Shown: piece after piece, positions 1-8,259 of the stretch
Position numbering within the stretch: position 1 is the stretch's first letter
Layout: the number at the start of each line of letters is the position of its first letter
Notes under the pieces: generated by a model
Told to the model about the DNA's origin: nothing
Databases searched by the model: none
What the model saw: the letters and a program-made list of their open reading frames with translations, nothing else
Position numbers and translations under genes: made by a program
Source of the DNA: Nitrososphaerales archaeon
GTDB taxonomy: Archaea > Thermoproteota > Nitrososphaeria > Nitrososphaerales > CADDZS01
DNA length: 52,506 bases
Direction: 5' to 3'
NCBI GenBank assembly: GCA_030041295.1
Contig: JASHOD010000145.1
Coordinates: forward strand, 1 to 52,506

Positions 1-1
1 G

Positions 2-94
2 TGGGCTCGGAGGGACTTGAACCCACGACCCCCGCCGTTTTCTTGCGTTATGTGCAGTCAGAGCGGTGTCCTAACCAAGCTAGACGACGAGCCC
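2..94 (-). tRNA. tRNA-Val(GAC) with an 18-nt anticodon-loop intron
   Basis: On the minus strand the acceptor GGGCTCG pairs with CGAGCCC (discriminator A at position 2). The D-arm and a TTCAAGT T-loop are present, and the anticodon stem CCGCT/GGCGG closes once an insert is removed. The anticodon GAC lies at 57-59. Removing 39-56 gives a normal Val loop CTGACAC, which places the intron between tRNA positions 36 and 37. A cut at 37/38 would leave a pyrimidine at position 37, which is unusual, so a non-canonical site is preferred. The T-stem has one mismatch. Confidence 0.85.
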
Positions 95-151
95 AGAAGT
101 AAGGGAAGTAATATTCTTCTTTGAAGCATTTTTCACTTTCTCTGCCGTTCG

Positions 152-158
152 TTTAAAT
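152..158 (+). promoter_or_regulatory. TATA-like box before the class V aminotransferase
   Basis: TTTAAAT lies 26 bases before the in-frame GTG at 184 but overlaps the more upstream ATG at 157. Archaeal transcription starts about 25 bases downstream of the TATA box, so this favours a leaderless transcript starting at GTG 184. Confidence 0.4.
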
Positions 159-1350
159 GCTTTCGGGAAGGAAGACAGACATCGTGCAAGAACTTGAAAT
201 TAATCTCAATAACGAATTTCCTATAAAGCAAACAACAGCGTATTTCAACAATGCATCTTACACTCCAATGAGCAAGCGTGCAACCCTCGCAATAACTTGC
301 GCGTTGGAAAATTATGCTAGCTCCGGTCCAAGCGATGTGTATTATCTCAAGCTGAAAGAGGCAGGATTAGAATCAAAGCGAAAACTGGGAAAAGTATTGA
401 ATGTCGAGGCAGAAGACCTAGTTCTGACAGAAAGTGCTACGCAAAGTATCAATCTGATCGCAAACGGGTTCAAGCTCCACAAGGGTGACATTGTGGTAAC
501 ACGAGGAAGCACAAACGAACATCCCTCAAATTTTCTCCCGTGGAAGTATTACATTAACGCCAAAGGGGGAAGCATAGTTGATCTAAAGGTTGATGCTTAC
601 GGCTTTCCAGATCTTTCAGAGCTTGATTCCACCCTAAAGACCACCAAAGCGAAACTCGTTGTAATGAGCCACGTTTTATACAACTATGGTTCGATAATGC
701 CCGCCGCCGAAGTATCTAAAATGGCTCATGAGCGAGGAGCACTATTTTTCTTGGATGCGTCGCAGTCGGTTGGAAGTATTGCAGTTGATTTGAAAACAAT
801 CGATCCTGACTTTGCTGCGGGTACTGCAGCGAAGTGGCTCTGCGGACCTCTTGGTCTTGCATTTCTTTATTGTAATAAGGAATCTGTAGAATATATTGAA
901 CCTCTGAATTTTGGTCCAAACTCGTCCACTTACACTCCATTTGGCGAGTACTATATTTTGGAAACAGCACAAAAGATGCAAGAAGGATTTAGAAACTGGA
1001 ATTATTCCTATGGTCTTTCTGCCGCGATAGATCTCGTTTCAGATTTTGGGCAAGACAAGATGCGAAAGAAAAATCTCTATCTGGCAGACATGCTCATTGA
1101 ATTCTTGTCGCATTCGAAATCCTACAAGGCACTTGGAACAACAGATCAAGCATCACGTACAAGCATAATCCCTGTAGAGACAATCGGGATTAAACCGATA
1201 GAGATTGTCCAAAAGCTCGCTAAATCCGACATTGTGATTGCCGAAAGAGAAATCTTGGACAAGAAGATTCTCAGAATTTCGCCTCACTTTTACAACGACG
1301 AAGAAGAAACAGAGAGAGTCATTGAAGCTCTGAAAGCTGCATGCGCCTAA
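157..1350 (+). CDS. Class V aminotransferase (cysteine desulfurase/SufS-like fold)
   Basis: A PLP-dependent fold-type I enzyme of the class V aminotransferase family, 397 aa, normal length for this group. PLP-site features are visible: DASQS (Asp about 200 for the pyridine nitrogen, Gln about 203) and a Schiff-base Lys near 226 in AAKWLCGP. The family includes cysteine desulfurases, selenocysteine lyases and other carbon-sulfur or carbon-nitrogen lyases; the substrate cannot be fixed from sequence. No Fe-S assembly gene is adjacent. The start may be GTG 184 rather than ATG 157, because a TATA-like box overlaps the ATG. The 3' end overlaps the convergent acyl-CoA dehydrogenase gene by 4 bases. 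Confidence 0.85.
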   Translation: MLSGRKTDIVQELEINLNNEFPIKQTTAYFNNASYTPMSKRATLAITCALENYASSGPSDVYYLKLKEAGLESKRKLGKVLNVEAEDLVLTESATQSINLIANGFKLHKGDIVVTRGSTNEHPSNFLPWKYYINAKGGSIVDLKVDAYGFPDLSELDSTLKTTKAKLVVMSHVLYNYGSIMPAAEVSKMAHERGALFFLDASQSVGSIAVDLKTIDPDFAAGTAAKWLCGPLGLAFLYCNKESVEYIEPLNFGPNSSTYTPFGEYYILETAQKMQEGFRNWNYSYGLSAAIDLVSDFGQDKMRKKNLYLADMLIEFLSHSKSYKALGTTDQASRTSIIPVETIGIKPIEIVQKLAKSDIVIAEREILDKKILRISPHFYNDEEETERVIEALKAACA

Positions 1351-3002
1351 GCTTCATCATCATCGATAGAAATGAAATGTCGTGCCTTTGATACAATGCG
1401 TTCAGGAAGGTATTCTTCATTCTGTCTCAAAAATCTGTAAAAGTAAAGCTCTCCTCCAAGCAAGAATCTCTCGGAACTTAAAGAATTTCCGAGATCAAGA
1501 AGGATTATCGCCGCTAGTGAATGCCCCAACTTGGCGAGATAATCCTTCGCATAGAATTCAACAACTTGTCTGGGCGATCGAGTCATCAGTCCTAGAGTTT
1601 CTTCAATTATCCTTCTGCACTTTTCGAAGATTTCCTTTCCGTCTTTGATTCTTGTTTCGTACAACTTGAGATCACTAAGAAGTATCTGAGATGCTCCCTT
1701 AGAGAGTAGTGCCTCAAGCATGTCAAGAGCCTGAATATTACTGCCTCCCTCCCAAATTGGCGTAACGAGTGATTCTCTATGCAGTCTTTCAATTGGAAAC
1801 TCTGAAAGAAAACCGATGCCGCCGTGAAGCTCCATCGCTTTCTTTGTGACTTCGGCGCTCATGTCGCCAGTGAGGGTCTTTGCGATATGTGTCAGAACCC
1901 GGGCATAGTCGTAATTTTGGGAGTAGGGTGGCACTAGATGCCAATTTTGCTGGAATGCGTTTATCGCCTTGAAGGAAAGAGCCATGCTGCCTTCGATCCA
2001 TATTTCCATTTCGAGAAGGTCTTTCTGTATCAGAGGGTGTTCGCTCAGCTTCTTTCCAAAGGATGATCTCTTTTGACAGTAGTAGTAAGATTCAAGATAC
2101 GATTTCCTCGCAAGGCCCAACGCACCCATCGAGTTTGCAAGTCGAGAGACAGTGAGATTTTCCATGGTGTAGTAGATTCCCTTGCTCGCCTCCCCAATGA
2201 TTGAGGCCTCGCTGTCTCTAAATTCGACTTCGCCAGTGGGAACATTTCGCGTGGCACTTTTGTCCTTTAACCGCCTGACAAGAAAGTTTCTCTTTCCTGA
2301 AGAATCTAGTTTTGAGAGAAGAAATAACGACAAGCCCTTAGCTCCACTAGGGGAATCTTTGTCGCGAGCTGTAACTAGCGCATAATCAGCAAGACCAGCA
2401 TCGCTCGCAAAGTATTTTGTGTCTCCATTTATTGTCCAGTCATCTCCTTTCTTTGTTGCCTCTACCTTGTTTGCTCCGAGATCGCTTCCTCCCTGAATTT
2501 CGGTAAACCAGGTTGCGCCAAACTTTTGCGGGGGAGCTTCTCCTATCAAATATGGAATGGCTTTCTTTTGTTCTTCATTTCCGTACTTAAAAAGTGCGTA
2601 AGCAGTTTGATTTGTGAGAGTGATGACGCAGGCTATTCCGGGATCTGCGATCAGATAAATTGAAGCATAATGCTCAAACCAGTTTCCGCCTTGTTTGTAG
2701 GGCGATCTGTTTACTCCAAACTCATGTAGTAATTTCTCTAATGCTGTTCTTTCAGAAGGTGCAAGCCACGCTTCGTCAACTCTTTCTCCGTTTATGCCCC
2801 AAGTGACAAGCTTTGGCTCTGCAAACTGGTCTACATATTGCGCAGTTTCATAGAGTTCGTTCCCAACATACTCGCCAAGTGATTTCAAATTGAGTGTCTC
2901 ATTGGCAAAATATTTCAGCATCAACTGAAGCGGCTTGTCAAGGGAAAAATGATTTTTCCCAAAGGCGTTCGAAAGATGTGTAAAAATTGAATCCTCGGCC
3001 AA
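1347..3002 (-). CDS. Acyl-CoA dehydrogenase, AidB-like
   Basis: A flavoprotein of the acyl-CoA dehydrogenase superfamily. At 551 aa it is in the range of the longer AidB-type branch rather than the roughly 380-aa classic dehydrogenases. Visible features are the FAD/substrate motif WFTEIQGGSDLGANK in the central part and the C-terminal signature TPIWEGGSNIQALDMLEAL, which is typical of the AidB branch. In E. coli AidB is tied to alkylation response, but most archaeal homologues are probably simple acyl-CoA dehydrogenases; the substrate is unknown. The stop overlaps the stop region of the convergent aminotransferase by 4 bases, so there is no room for separate terminators. Confidence 0.85.
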   Translation of the reverse strand: MAEDSIFTHLSNAFGKNHFSLDKPLQLMLKYFANETLNLKSLGEYVGNELYETAQYVDQFAEPKLVTWGINGERVDEAWLAPSERTALEKLLHEFGVNRSPYKQGGNWFEHYASIYLIADPGIACVITLTNQTAYALFKYGNEEQKKAIPYLIGEAPPQKFGATWFTEIQGGSDLGANKVEATKKGDDWTINGDTKYFASDAGLADYALVTARDKDSPSGAKGLSLFLLSKLDSSGKRNFLVRRLKDKSATRNVPTGEVEFRDSEASIIGEASKGIYYTMENLTVSRLANSMGALGLARKSYLESYYYCQKRSSFGKKLSEHPLIQKDLLEMEIWIEGSMALSFKAINAFQQNWHLVPPYSQNYDYARVLTHIAKTLTGDMSAEVTKKAMELHGGIGFLSEFPIERLHRESLVTPIWEGGSNIQALDMLEALLSKGASQILLSDLKLYETRIKDGKEIFEKCRRIIEETLGLMTRSPRQVVEFYAKDYLAKLGHSLAAIILLDLGNSLSSERFLLGGELYFYRFLRQNEEYLPERIVSKARHFISIDDDEA

Positions 3003-3068
3003 ACCTCTCTCACATAATCTGTAGCTGTTTCAGGAGATTTCTAAAATGTTAGTTCCTCTGATTTAAGA

Positions 3069-3141
3069 TGGACTGGAGGGGATTTGAACCCCTGACCTCT
3101 CGCGTGCGAGGCGAGCGTTACTACCACTGAACTACCAGCCC
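3069..3141 (-). tRNA. tRNA-Ala(CGC), no intron
   Basis: A complete 73-nt cloverleaf on the minus strand. The acceptor GGGCTGG pairs with CCAGTCC and includes the G3:U70 pair that is the identity element of tRNA-Ala. The anticodon stem-loop CTCGC-CTCGCAC-GCGAG gives anticodon CGC. The T-loop is TTCAAAT. It is the only tRNA in the window with no intron. CCA is not encoded. Confidence 0.95.
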
Positions 3142-3293
3142 GGAAGAGTGTAGTTTCCAACTTTCTCCTAGCTTCTTTTTGTCTAAAGAAGATTTGTTCC
3201 ATGTTCGGTATGAATAAAAATTCATCAAATATTTGAAAAAATAAACTATCACCATTCATATAAGACAATACTTCCACCTAAGATTACTTTCAA

Positions 3294-4502
3294 GTGTTAG
3301 CTAGAAAATCAATCAAACAGACATTCAATCCATCAGAAAAAGTACTCGCCTTAATGCAAGATTACAGACATATGACGAACGAGGCAATAAGAGTAGGACT
3401 ATCTAACAATGCATCCTCGCTCAAGAAACTCTCATTACTCACCTACAAACAACTCAAGAAATACAGCATACCCTCTGTCTATAAATTATGCGCAATCTCA
3501 AAAGCCGTCGGAATCCTAGCATCGAGAAGGAAGTCGATCAGAAGGGGGCATCTTACGAAAGACCCTTACATGAAAAAGCCAATCTTGGTTTCGTGCTACA
3601 GCTTTAAAATTGTCAATGGCAGGCTCTGTTTTCCTCTTGGCGAGAAGCAGTTTGAGTTCATTCCTTTGAACAAACATACACTGCGCATGCTCGAAGATCA
3701 GAGCCTCAAAGTAAGATCATTCCTCCTGACTGAAACATCGCTATCCCTATGCATTGCAAAAGAAGTTTCAGAACTTAATGATCTCACTGGCGCTATTGGA
3801 ATAGATCGAAACTTGAGGAATCTTTGCGTGGGCAATCAGGAGAGTGTCACATTTTACGACATGAGCAAGGTTGTAGGGATTGGCGAGACAACAAAGGAGG
3901 TCATTAAATCATTCAAGCGCAACGATGTTAGGATCAGAAAGCGGATCTTTTCGAAATACGGCGAACGAAAATCAGAAAGAGTGAAACGAATCCATCATAT
4001 TATCTCAAAGAATGTCGTTGAGAACGCCTTGGAAAAGAAGAAAGCAATTGTATTTGCGGACATCAAGAATATCGGATCGATGTACAGAAAAGGAAATGGT
4101 AAGGGAAAAGACTATCGCAGGCAGATGAACAACCACTGGCATTATGGAGAGATCAAGAGGCAGATTGAGTATAAAGCTCAATGGAGTGGAGTCCCGATAA
4201 TCCACTTGACTAAATCTGAAACCAGAGGCACAAGTTCGAACTGCTACATATGCGGGGAGAGACTCCTAAGTAGCACGGAAGAGACAAAGAAAAGACAGCT
4301 CTGGTGTAAGAAGTGTGAGAAATGGTTTGATCGAGATCTAGTCGCGGTCATGAATATTTCTCGCAGGGGTTGGCTGAGGTTCAGCCAATCAAAAGGCATC
4401 GGACGTGAAGCGATGGTGTCGGAACACGAACGAAGGGATGAACCGCTAATCCGAATAGTCGATCCGATGAAGTTATCATCTGAGTCAAAAAAGGGCGGAT
4501 AA
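3294..4502 (+). CDS. tnpB: TnpB-family RNA-guided nuclease homologue with substituted catalytic Glu
   Basis: Full-length (402 aa) TnpB/OrfB of the IS200/IS605 type, starting at GTG 3294. The RuvC-I Asp is in GIDRNLRN (D171). The zinc finger is CYICG...CKKC and the RuvC-III region is DRDLVAVMNI (D346/D348). The RuvC-II position, normally FED with catalytic Glu, reads FAD: residue 255 is Ala (codon GCG at 4056-4058). The related copy near 25.06 kb has FED (GAG), so one base change separates them. By family knowledge, losing this Glu should abolish DNA cleavage but leave RNA-guided binding possible, as in nuclease-dead TnpB repressors (TldR). No tnpA is nearby. A predicted guide RNA scaffold overlaps the 3' end. 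Whether the change reflects repurposing or simple decay is open. Confidence 0.9.
   Translation: MLARKSIKQTFNPSEKVLALMQDYRHMTNEAIRVGLSNNASSLKKLSLLTYKQLKKYSIPSVYKLCAISKAVGILASRRKSIRRGHLTKDPYMKKPILVSCYSFKIVNGRLCFPLGEKQFEFIPLNKHTLRMLEDQSLKVRSFLLTETSLSLCIAKEVSELNDLTGAIGIDRNLRNLCVGNQESVTFYDMSKVVGIGETTKEVIKSFKRNDVRIRKRIFSKYGERKSERVKRIHHIISKNVVENALEKKKAIVFADIKNIGSMYRKGNGKGKDYRRQMNNHWHYGEIKRQIEYKAQWSGVPIIHLTKSETRGTSSNCYICGERLLSSTEETKKRQLWCKKCEKWFDRDLVAVMNISRRGWLRFSQSKGIGREAMVSEHERRDEPLIRIVDPMKLSSESKKGG
4370..4481 (+). ncRNA. Predicted TnpB guide RNA (omega/re-RNA) scaffold, copy 1
   Basis: The 3' end of tnpB and its flank carry conserved structure. Stem 1 is TTGGCTGA-ggt-TCAGCCAA (4370-4388), stem 2 is CATCG...CGATG, and a terminal hairpin GATGA...TCATC leads into a 21-nt block at 4461-4481 that is identical in copy 2 (25460-25480). 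Similarity to copy 2 stops after 4481, which marks the likely right element end. By the IS200/605 model the guide is the flank that follows, starting near 4482 (GAGTCAAAAAAGGGC...). The 5' end of the RNA is not determined. Confidence 0.5.
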
Positions 4503-4728
4503 TAGTTTATGAAATTCTTATCCACAGCTCGAAGATGGGGCAGAACCTCTAAAGAAGATATTGCCAGTTGCTAACATCTATCATAAAGAGAAAGAAAGGC
4601 GATTCACAGTAGAACATTGTTTGCTTGCTAACAAATAGGAAAGCAAAGGGGAAAGCATCCTGAAGCACAAGGTTAAAAAAAGGACTTGCGCGTTTTGCTT
4701 TTTGTACGGGATCAAACAATTACGCCTC

Positions 4729-4879
4729 GGGCCGGTAGCTCAGCATGGACCTCTTGTGCCAATCAGAATTGATTTAATTCTTGTATGGCTCGGGGGTGTA
4801 CTTAGAGCGCGTGACTGATATTTGCAAAAGGAGGATTGCAGAGATCACGAGGTCGCCGGTTCAAATCCGGTCCGGCCCA
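4729..4879 (+). tRNA. tRNA-Ile(GAU) with two introns (D-loop and 37/38)
   Basis: The acceptor GGGCCGG pairs with CCGGCCC at 4872-4878, followed by discriminator A. The D-arm begins AGCTCAGCATGG, is interrupted by about 53 nt (4749-4801), then resumes TTAGAGC; removing the insert gives a standard archaeal Ile D-arm. The insert can fold internally (AGAATT/AATTCT, GCC/GGC). The anticodon GAT is at 4817-4819, in loop CTGATAA after removal of a 23-nt intron at 4821-4843 (canonical 37/38). The stem CGTGA/TCACG closes. The T-arm is GCCGG-TTCAAAT-CCGGT with one wobble pair. Exact D-loop splice points need bulge-helix-bulge modelling. Confidence 0.88.
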
Positions 4880-5100
4880 TCCCGATTATCAGTTCAAATC
4901 AGTCCTATTAGGCGCTCCAGAGCCATGTGGATCGAATTTTCCAACCAATATGGGATTCAAGCGTGCAGAAAGTGAACCCATGGACACCATAAAAACAGGC
5001 AGATGGACCAGCCTATTTTTGTGCAAATTACATTCTCAACTCATTCTACTAAACAAATATGTATTTCACTTCCACGCGTAATTCAAAGCTAAATTTGGAT

Positions 5101-5290
5101 CATTATCGCAGTGCTCCGCAACCTCTGGCGCAGTAGCGAACCACACGCCGCGCTTTGATTTCATGTATTCGATTGTTCTCTCGAGCATGCAGGCCTAGAA
5201 GCTCGTCCTATGATCTGGGGGATGGAGCATGAACTCAGTCCACAAAGGCTATGAATTCGTCTTCGGAAGACATGACCTTATCCAAGTTCT
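5101..5290 (-). pseudogene. Remnant of a polysaccharide deacetylase-family gene (C-terminal part)
   Basis: The minus strand reads a fragment resembling the C-terminus of polysaccharide deacetylase/PuuE-like proteins: MLERTIEYMKSKRGVWFAT, then APEVAEHC. It is preceded in frame by FMLHPP and a TAG stop. Further upstream the similarity continues in another frame (KVMSSEDEFIAFV). There is no start codon and the catalytic N-terminal half is gone. The rest of the interval 4880-5373 holds nothing else I can recognise. Confidence 0.5.
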
Positions 5291-5373
5291 CTCTCGTACA
5301 GAGTTCACGAGGATGACGATCCTCTCACAGGTATAAGTAAAATCAGATATGATCCGAACAAATTGACAGAAAT

Positions 5374-5841
5374 CTATTCTGGTATAATTGTCTGCCACAG
5401 TAATTGATTTGCCCTAGCCATCGCAGACAGCATTTGATCAGATGTTGATTTTCGAAGCATATATTTTGCAAAATCTGTCACCGTAAGGATTCCGACGAGC
5501 TCGGTGCCCTCAATCACGGGAAGTCGTCTTATCCTGTTTTTGGACATGATTAACGCAGCATCCGAAAGTAGGGCTTCGGGTCCTATCGTCACAATCGGTG
5601 ATGACATTATCTTTGACACGGTTGCTTTTCCCGGTTCTATTTTTTCCGCGATTACCTTTTGAACGAGGTCTCGTTCTGTTATGATTCCTATGGGTGTGCC
5701 GTTGTCCACCACAATCAAACATCCTCGTTGTACCTTTTTCATCCTCTCTGCAGCCTTTTCAATGGTTTCGTTTGGACCAATCGAGTGAATTACATCTTTT
5801 GTCATTATCTGAGAAACTCGTTCCTCTCCAGATTGTACCAA
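5374..5841 (-). CDS. CBS-domain-pair protein
   Basis: A stand-alone Bateman module of 155 aa with two CBS repeats, roughly residues 8-68 (IMTKDVIHSIGPNETIEKAAE ... GIITERDLVQKV) and 72-132 (KIMSSPIVTIGPEALLSDAA ... GILTVTDFAKYML). Such pairs bind adenine nucleotides and act as soluble energy sensors on partner proteins; no partner domain is fused here and none is obvious nearby. A short C-terminal helix (about 133-155) follows. The start is TTG at 5841. It sits alone between decayed mobile and accessory sequence. Confidence 0.85.
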   Translation of the reverse strand: MVQSGEERVSQIMTKDVIHSIGPNETIEKAAERMKKVQRGCLIVVDNGTPIGIITERDLVQKVIAEKIEPGKATVSKIMSSPIVTIGPEALLSDAALIMSKNRIRRLPVIEGTELVGILTVTDFAKYMLRKSTSDQMLSAMARANQLLWQTIIPE

Positions 5842-5991
5842 TTCAATAAATCACCTCTCGTCTTGGTTGCGGAATCTCCTCCCTCTTAAATGGGCTAGAC
5901 ACTTATCAAATCTGAGAATTAGTGTCGCAAGAGTGCTCTTTCCTATAGTCCCTTTATATTCGGGATTGCTTCGGTTCTGTATCGTCATCGT

Positions 5992-6438
5992 GTGAAAAAA
6001 AGAGAGAGCGTTTCATTTCGGGTGAAATCAGTTTCTCCTCGATTTCCTGAAGCTCGCATAGTCGCAAAGGATAGCTTACCTTCGATAGTTAGAAGTGATA
6101 GTTGGGGAGCTTACAATCATATCAAATATTCTACTTCAAAAGGATGGAATATTCAGCATATCAAGAATGTCGGAATAAATAGAGTGAAATTACCACATCC
6201 TAACAATAACCGAATTGAAAGATTGAACGGTACTCTTAGAGAACGAGTGAAGGTTCAAAGAGGATGGAAGTCAATGGAGACCGCAATAGCCGAAGGGCCA
6301 AGGATTCATTACAATTTCGTAAAGCCACACATGGCACTTGAAGGAATGACACCCGCACAAAGAGCGGGAATCGGGATTAACGAAAAGAACAAATTGCTCA
6401 CCTTGCTAGAGCAAGCTATCGGCAAAGGACAAGCTTGA
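5992..6438 (+). mobile_element. DDE transposase fragment (IS6/IS240-like), N-terminally truncated
   Basis: 148 aa matching the C-terminal two thirds of an IS6/IS240-type DDE transposase. The second Asp is in RSDSWGAYNH, and the catalytic Glu region is NNRIERLNGTLRERVK followed by RIHYNFVKPHMALEGMTPAQ. The region that should hold the first catalytic Asp (VKSVSPRFPEARIVAKD) has Ser-Pro where Asp is expected, and the HTH and zinc-ribbon part usually in front is missing. The GTG at 5992 is probably not a native start. I see no terminal inverted repeats. This is most likely a dead relic. Confidence 0.6.
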
Positions 6439-6783
6439 ACGGTTATTATTACTGCAGAGACTGTAACTTCATTTCTGAATCCAAGTTCAGAGCAAAATGG
6501 CAACGGACTTGGACTCGTTTTTTCTATCATGTACGACGCAATTTAGGGGCTAGATTTGTTAGTTATCCTCACAGAGTCGAATGGACAGATCGCCAAGCCA
6601 ATCATGAGACACTTCTGTGAGATTCATTACCCGAAGTGAAACGCTCAACTGAGGTCTTCCACAAACACACTCTGATTTTTGGACATTTCATTTTAATCAA
6701 GATATCCTAGCCAGAATTTCAACCAAGATTGCTGTGTTTATGTTACAATTACAATTCTTAATTTTGAGAAGTTTGGTAGATTT
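6439..6783. other. Intergenic stretch after the transposase relic
   Basis: 345 bases between the transposase fragment and the HhH protein. A 61-codon frame at 6435-6620 (with YYYCRDCNF) overlaps the transposase stop but resembles nothing I recognise. No RNA gene or clear inverted repeat is seen. It is probably leftover insertion-sequence flank. Confidence 0.3.
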
Positions 6784-7413
6784 TTAGCGTTCAATCTCCA
6801 ATCGCTTGCCTTTTCTCAGGAAATCCTTCGCAAGTCTTAGAAGTGCTGTTTCTAACCTTATGATATCAAGTCGATTTTCCTTCGCGAATTTTTTTAAATC
6901 CTTGATGCGCATATGCTTCATTCCTGCTCTAACCAAAGGCGATGGAACTGGATCTGCTTTAGACCATGTGTTTCTCATATCCCTCAAGAAGACACTGACA
7001 GTGATATCTCCAATTCCTTTTCCAAGATCACGCAGTTTGTTTTCCAAATCACGCGAATCTATTGCGGAGGCATGAAGTCGATTTAGGTCATCATTATAAT
7101 ACTTATGAAGATTCCCAAAGATTTCTAATAGCCTTTCTGCCGTGCTGAAATCGTATCTTGTGTAACCACCTTCATCAAGAAGCGAGACCAGCCCGTTCCA
7201 GCCTGATTCTACAATCTTCGAGGCCGTTAGAATTTTATGTTCCTCGAACACCTTGTAGGTTTCAGTAGCAGAAGATTCCCTTATGGGTTTGCTGTAGAGA
7301 ATCGATGCGAGAAACCATTTTGCAATTTCTTTACTTTTTGAGAAATTGAGATCTATCCCAAGCATTTCAGAGTAAGGTTGACCAAACTTTTCAACAAATT
7401 CCTTTACTTTCAA
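6784..7413 (-). CDS. HhH-GPD-like DNA glycosylase/endonuclease III-fold protein
   Basis: 209 aa, mostly helical. A helix-hairpin-helix-like element, LRDLGKGIGDITVSVFLRDM, lies in the central part (about 130-150), followed by TWSKADPVPSPLVR, where an Asp could match the catalytic Asp of HhH-GPD base-excision enzymes. No Fe-S cluster loop with four Cys is present. The N-terminal part (AKWFLASILYSKPIRES) fits the helical bundle that precedes the HhH in this superfamily. Substrate and activity are unknown. It is divergent from the following flavin reductase and stands alone in an accessory stretch. The superfamily assignment is tentative. Confidence 0.55.
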   Translation of the reverse strand: MKVKEFVEKFGQPYSEMLGIDLNFSKSKEIAKWFLASILYSKPIRESSATETYKVFEEHKILTASKIVESGWNGLVSLLDEGGYTRYDFSTAERLLEIFGNLHKYYNDDLNRLHASAIDSRDLENKLRDLGKGIGDITVSVFLRDMRNTWSKADPVPSPLVRAGMKHMRIKDLKKFAKENRLDIIRLETALLRLAKDFLRKGKRLEIER

Positions 7414-7599
7414 ACCTACCCAGATGGTCCTATGATAATCGCTTTTGCAAGTCGTAATATCGTGCTAAGGACATACAAGAATGTTAACGTTGTTCTAGAC
7501 CTATTAAAGCTCGCATTGCTGCTAAAGAGTACGGCAGAGTCTTATTTGACACGAGCATACGATCTTCAAAGTTGGTGATAATATTCAGCCTGAACCATA

Positions 7600-8259
7600 G
7601 TGCTACAAGACGAGACCCTTTATTTGCTCTGGTGCAAGACGATACAACTGAGAAACCATTTGCTGGACAAAATCGAAAGGAAAACGGGAATCTCACTTTT
7701 AGACCCTAAGCTTAGACCGGTAAAACTAAGCGTTGTTTATCGGCTATTCAATCCGCATGTGCCCGTAATAATTTGTTCAATGTATAGAAATAATGTTGGG
7801 GCAATGCCGGCTAATAGTTGTTCTTCAGTCTCAGATTCTCCACCATTGGTTTCACTCGCGCTAAGGAAGGGTATCAGGACAAATCGCATACTTCGTTCCA
7901 GTTCACGTTTTTCAATTAATTGGATGAATTTTGAGCCTGAAAGCTCTCGAAGAGCCATCTTGGATTTAGCCAAACCGTCGGACTCGACGAATCGTGAGAA
8001 AGATAAGCTCAGCGAACATAATATCCCATACAAAATTGTTCGAGGCGTTCCTGTTCTCGAGCAAGTTTGCGCTTTTGCTATTTGTAACGTACAAAAGAAC
8101 TTTGCAACTGGGGACCATGATCTTTTCATCGCAAGGGTAAATTATGTCAGGGCAATAAGTGACTTCACTCTCGATGAGTACTGGCGATTCGAGGATTACA
8201 AACCAATCCTGTATGTTGGAAGCATACGCCCCAATTCGCTTATCACTTTAAGCAGTTGA
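7600..8259 (+). CDS. Flavin reductase-like (FMN-binding split-barrel) protein
   Basis: 219 aa related to the flavin reductase family: VYRLFNPHVPVIICSMY near the start of the fold, then VGAMPANSCSSVSDSPP (flavin-binding loop), the NIPYKIVRGVPVLEQVCAFAIC block and ATGDHDLFIARV near the C-terminus. Members bind FMN and reduce flavins or act as the reductase component for monooxygenases; no partner oxygenase is adjacent. The GTG 7600 start gives about 45 residues before the recognisable fold, so the true start may lie downstream. The preceding 180 bases show no gene. Confidence 0.75.
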   Translation: MLQDETLYLLWCKTIQLRNHLLDKIERKTGISLLDPKLRPVKLSVVYRLFNPHVPVIICSMYRNNVGAMPANSCSSVSDSPPLVSLALRKGIRTNRILRSSSRFSINWMNFEPESSRRAILDLAKPSDSTNREKDKLSEHNIPYKIVRGVPVLEQVCAFAICNVQKNFATGDHDLFIARVNYVRAISDFTLDEYWRFEDYKPILYVGSIRPNSLITLSS

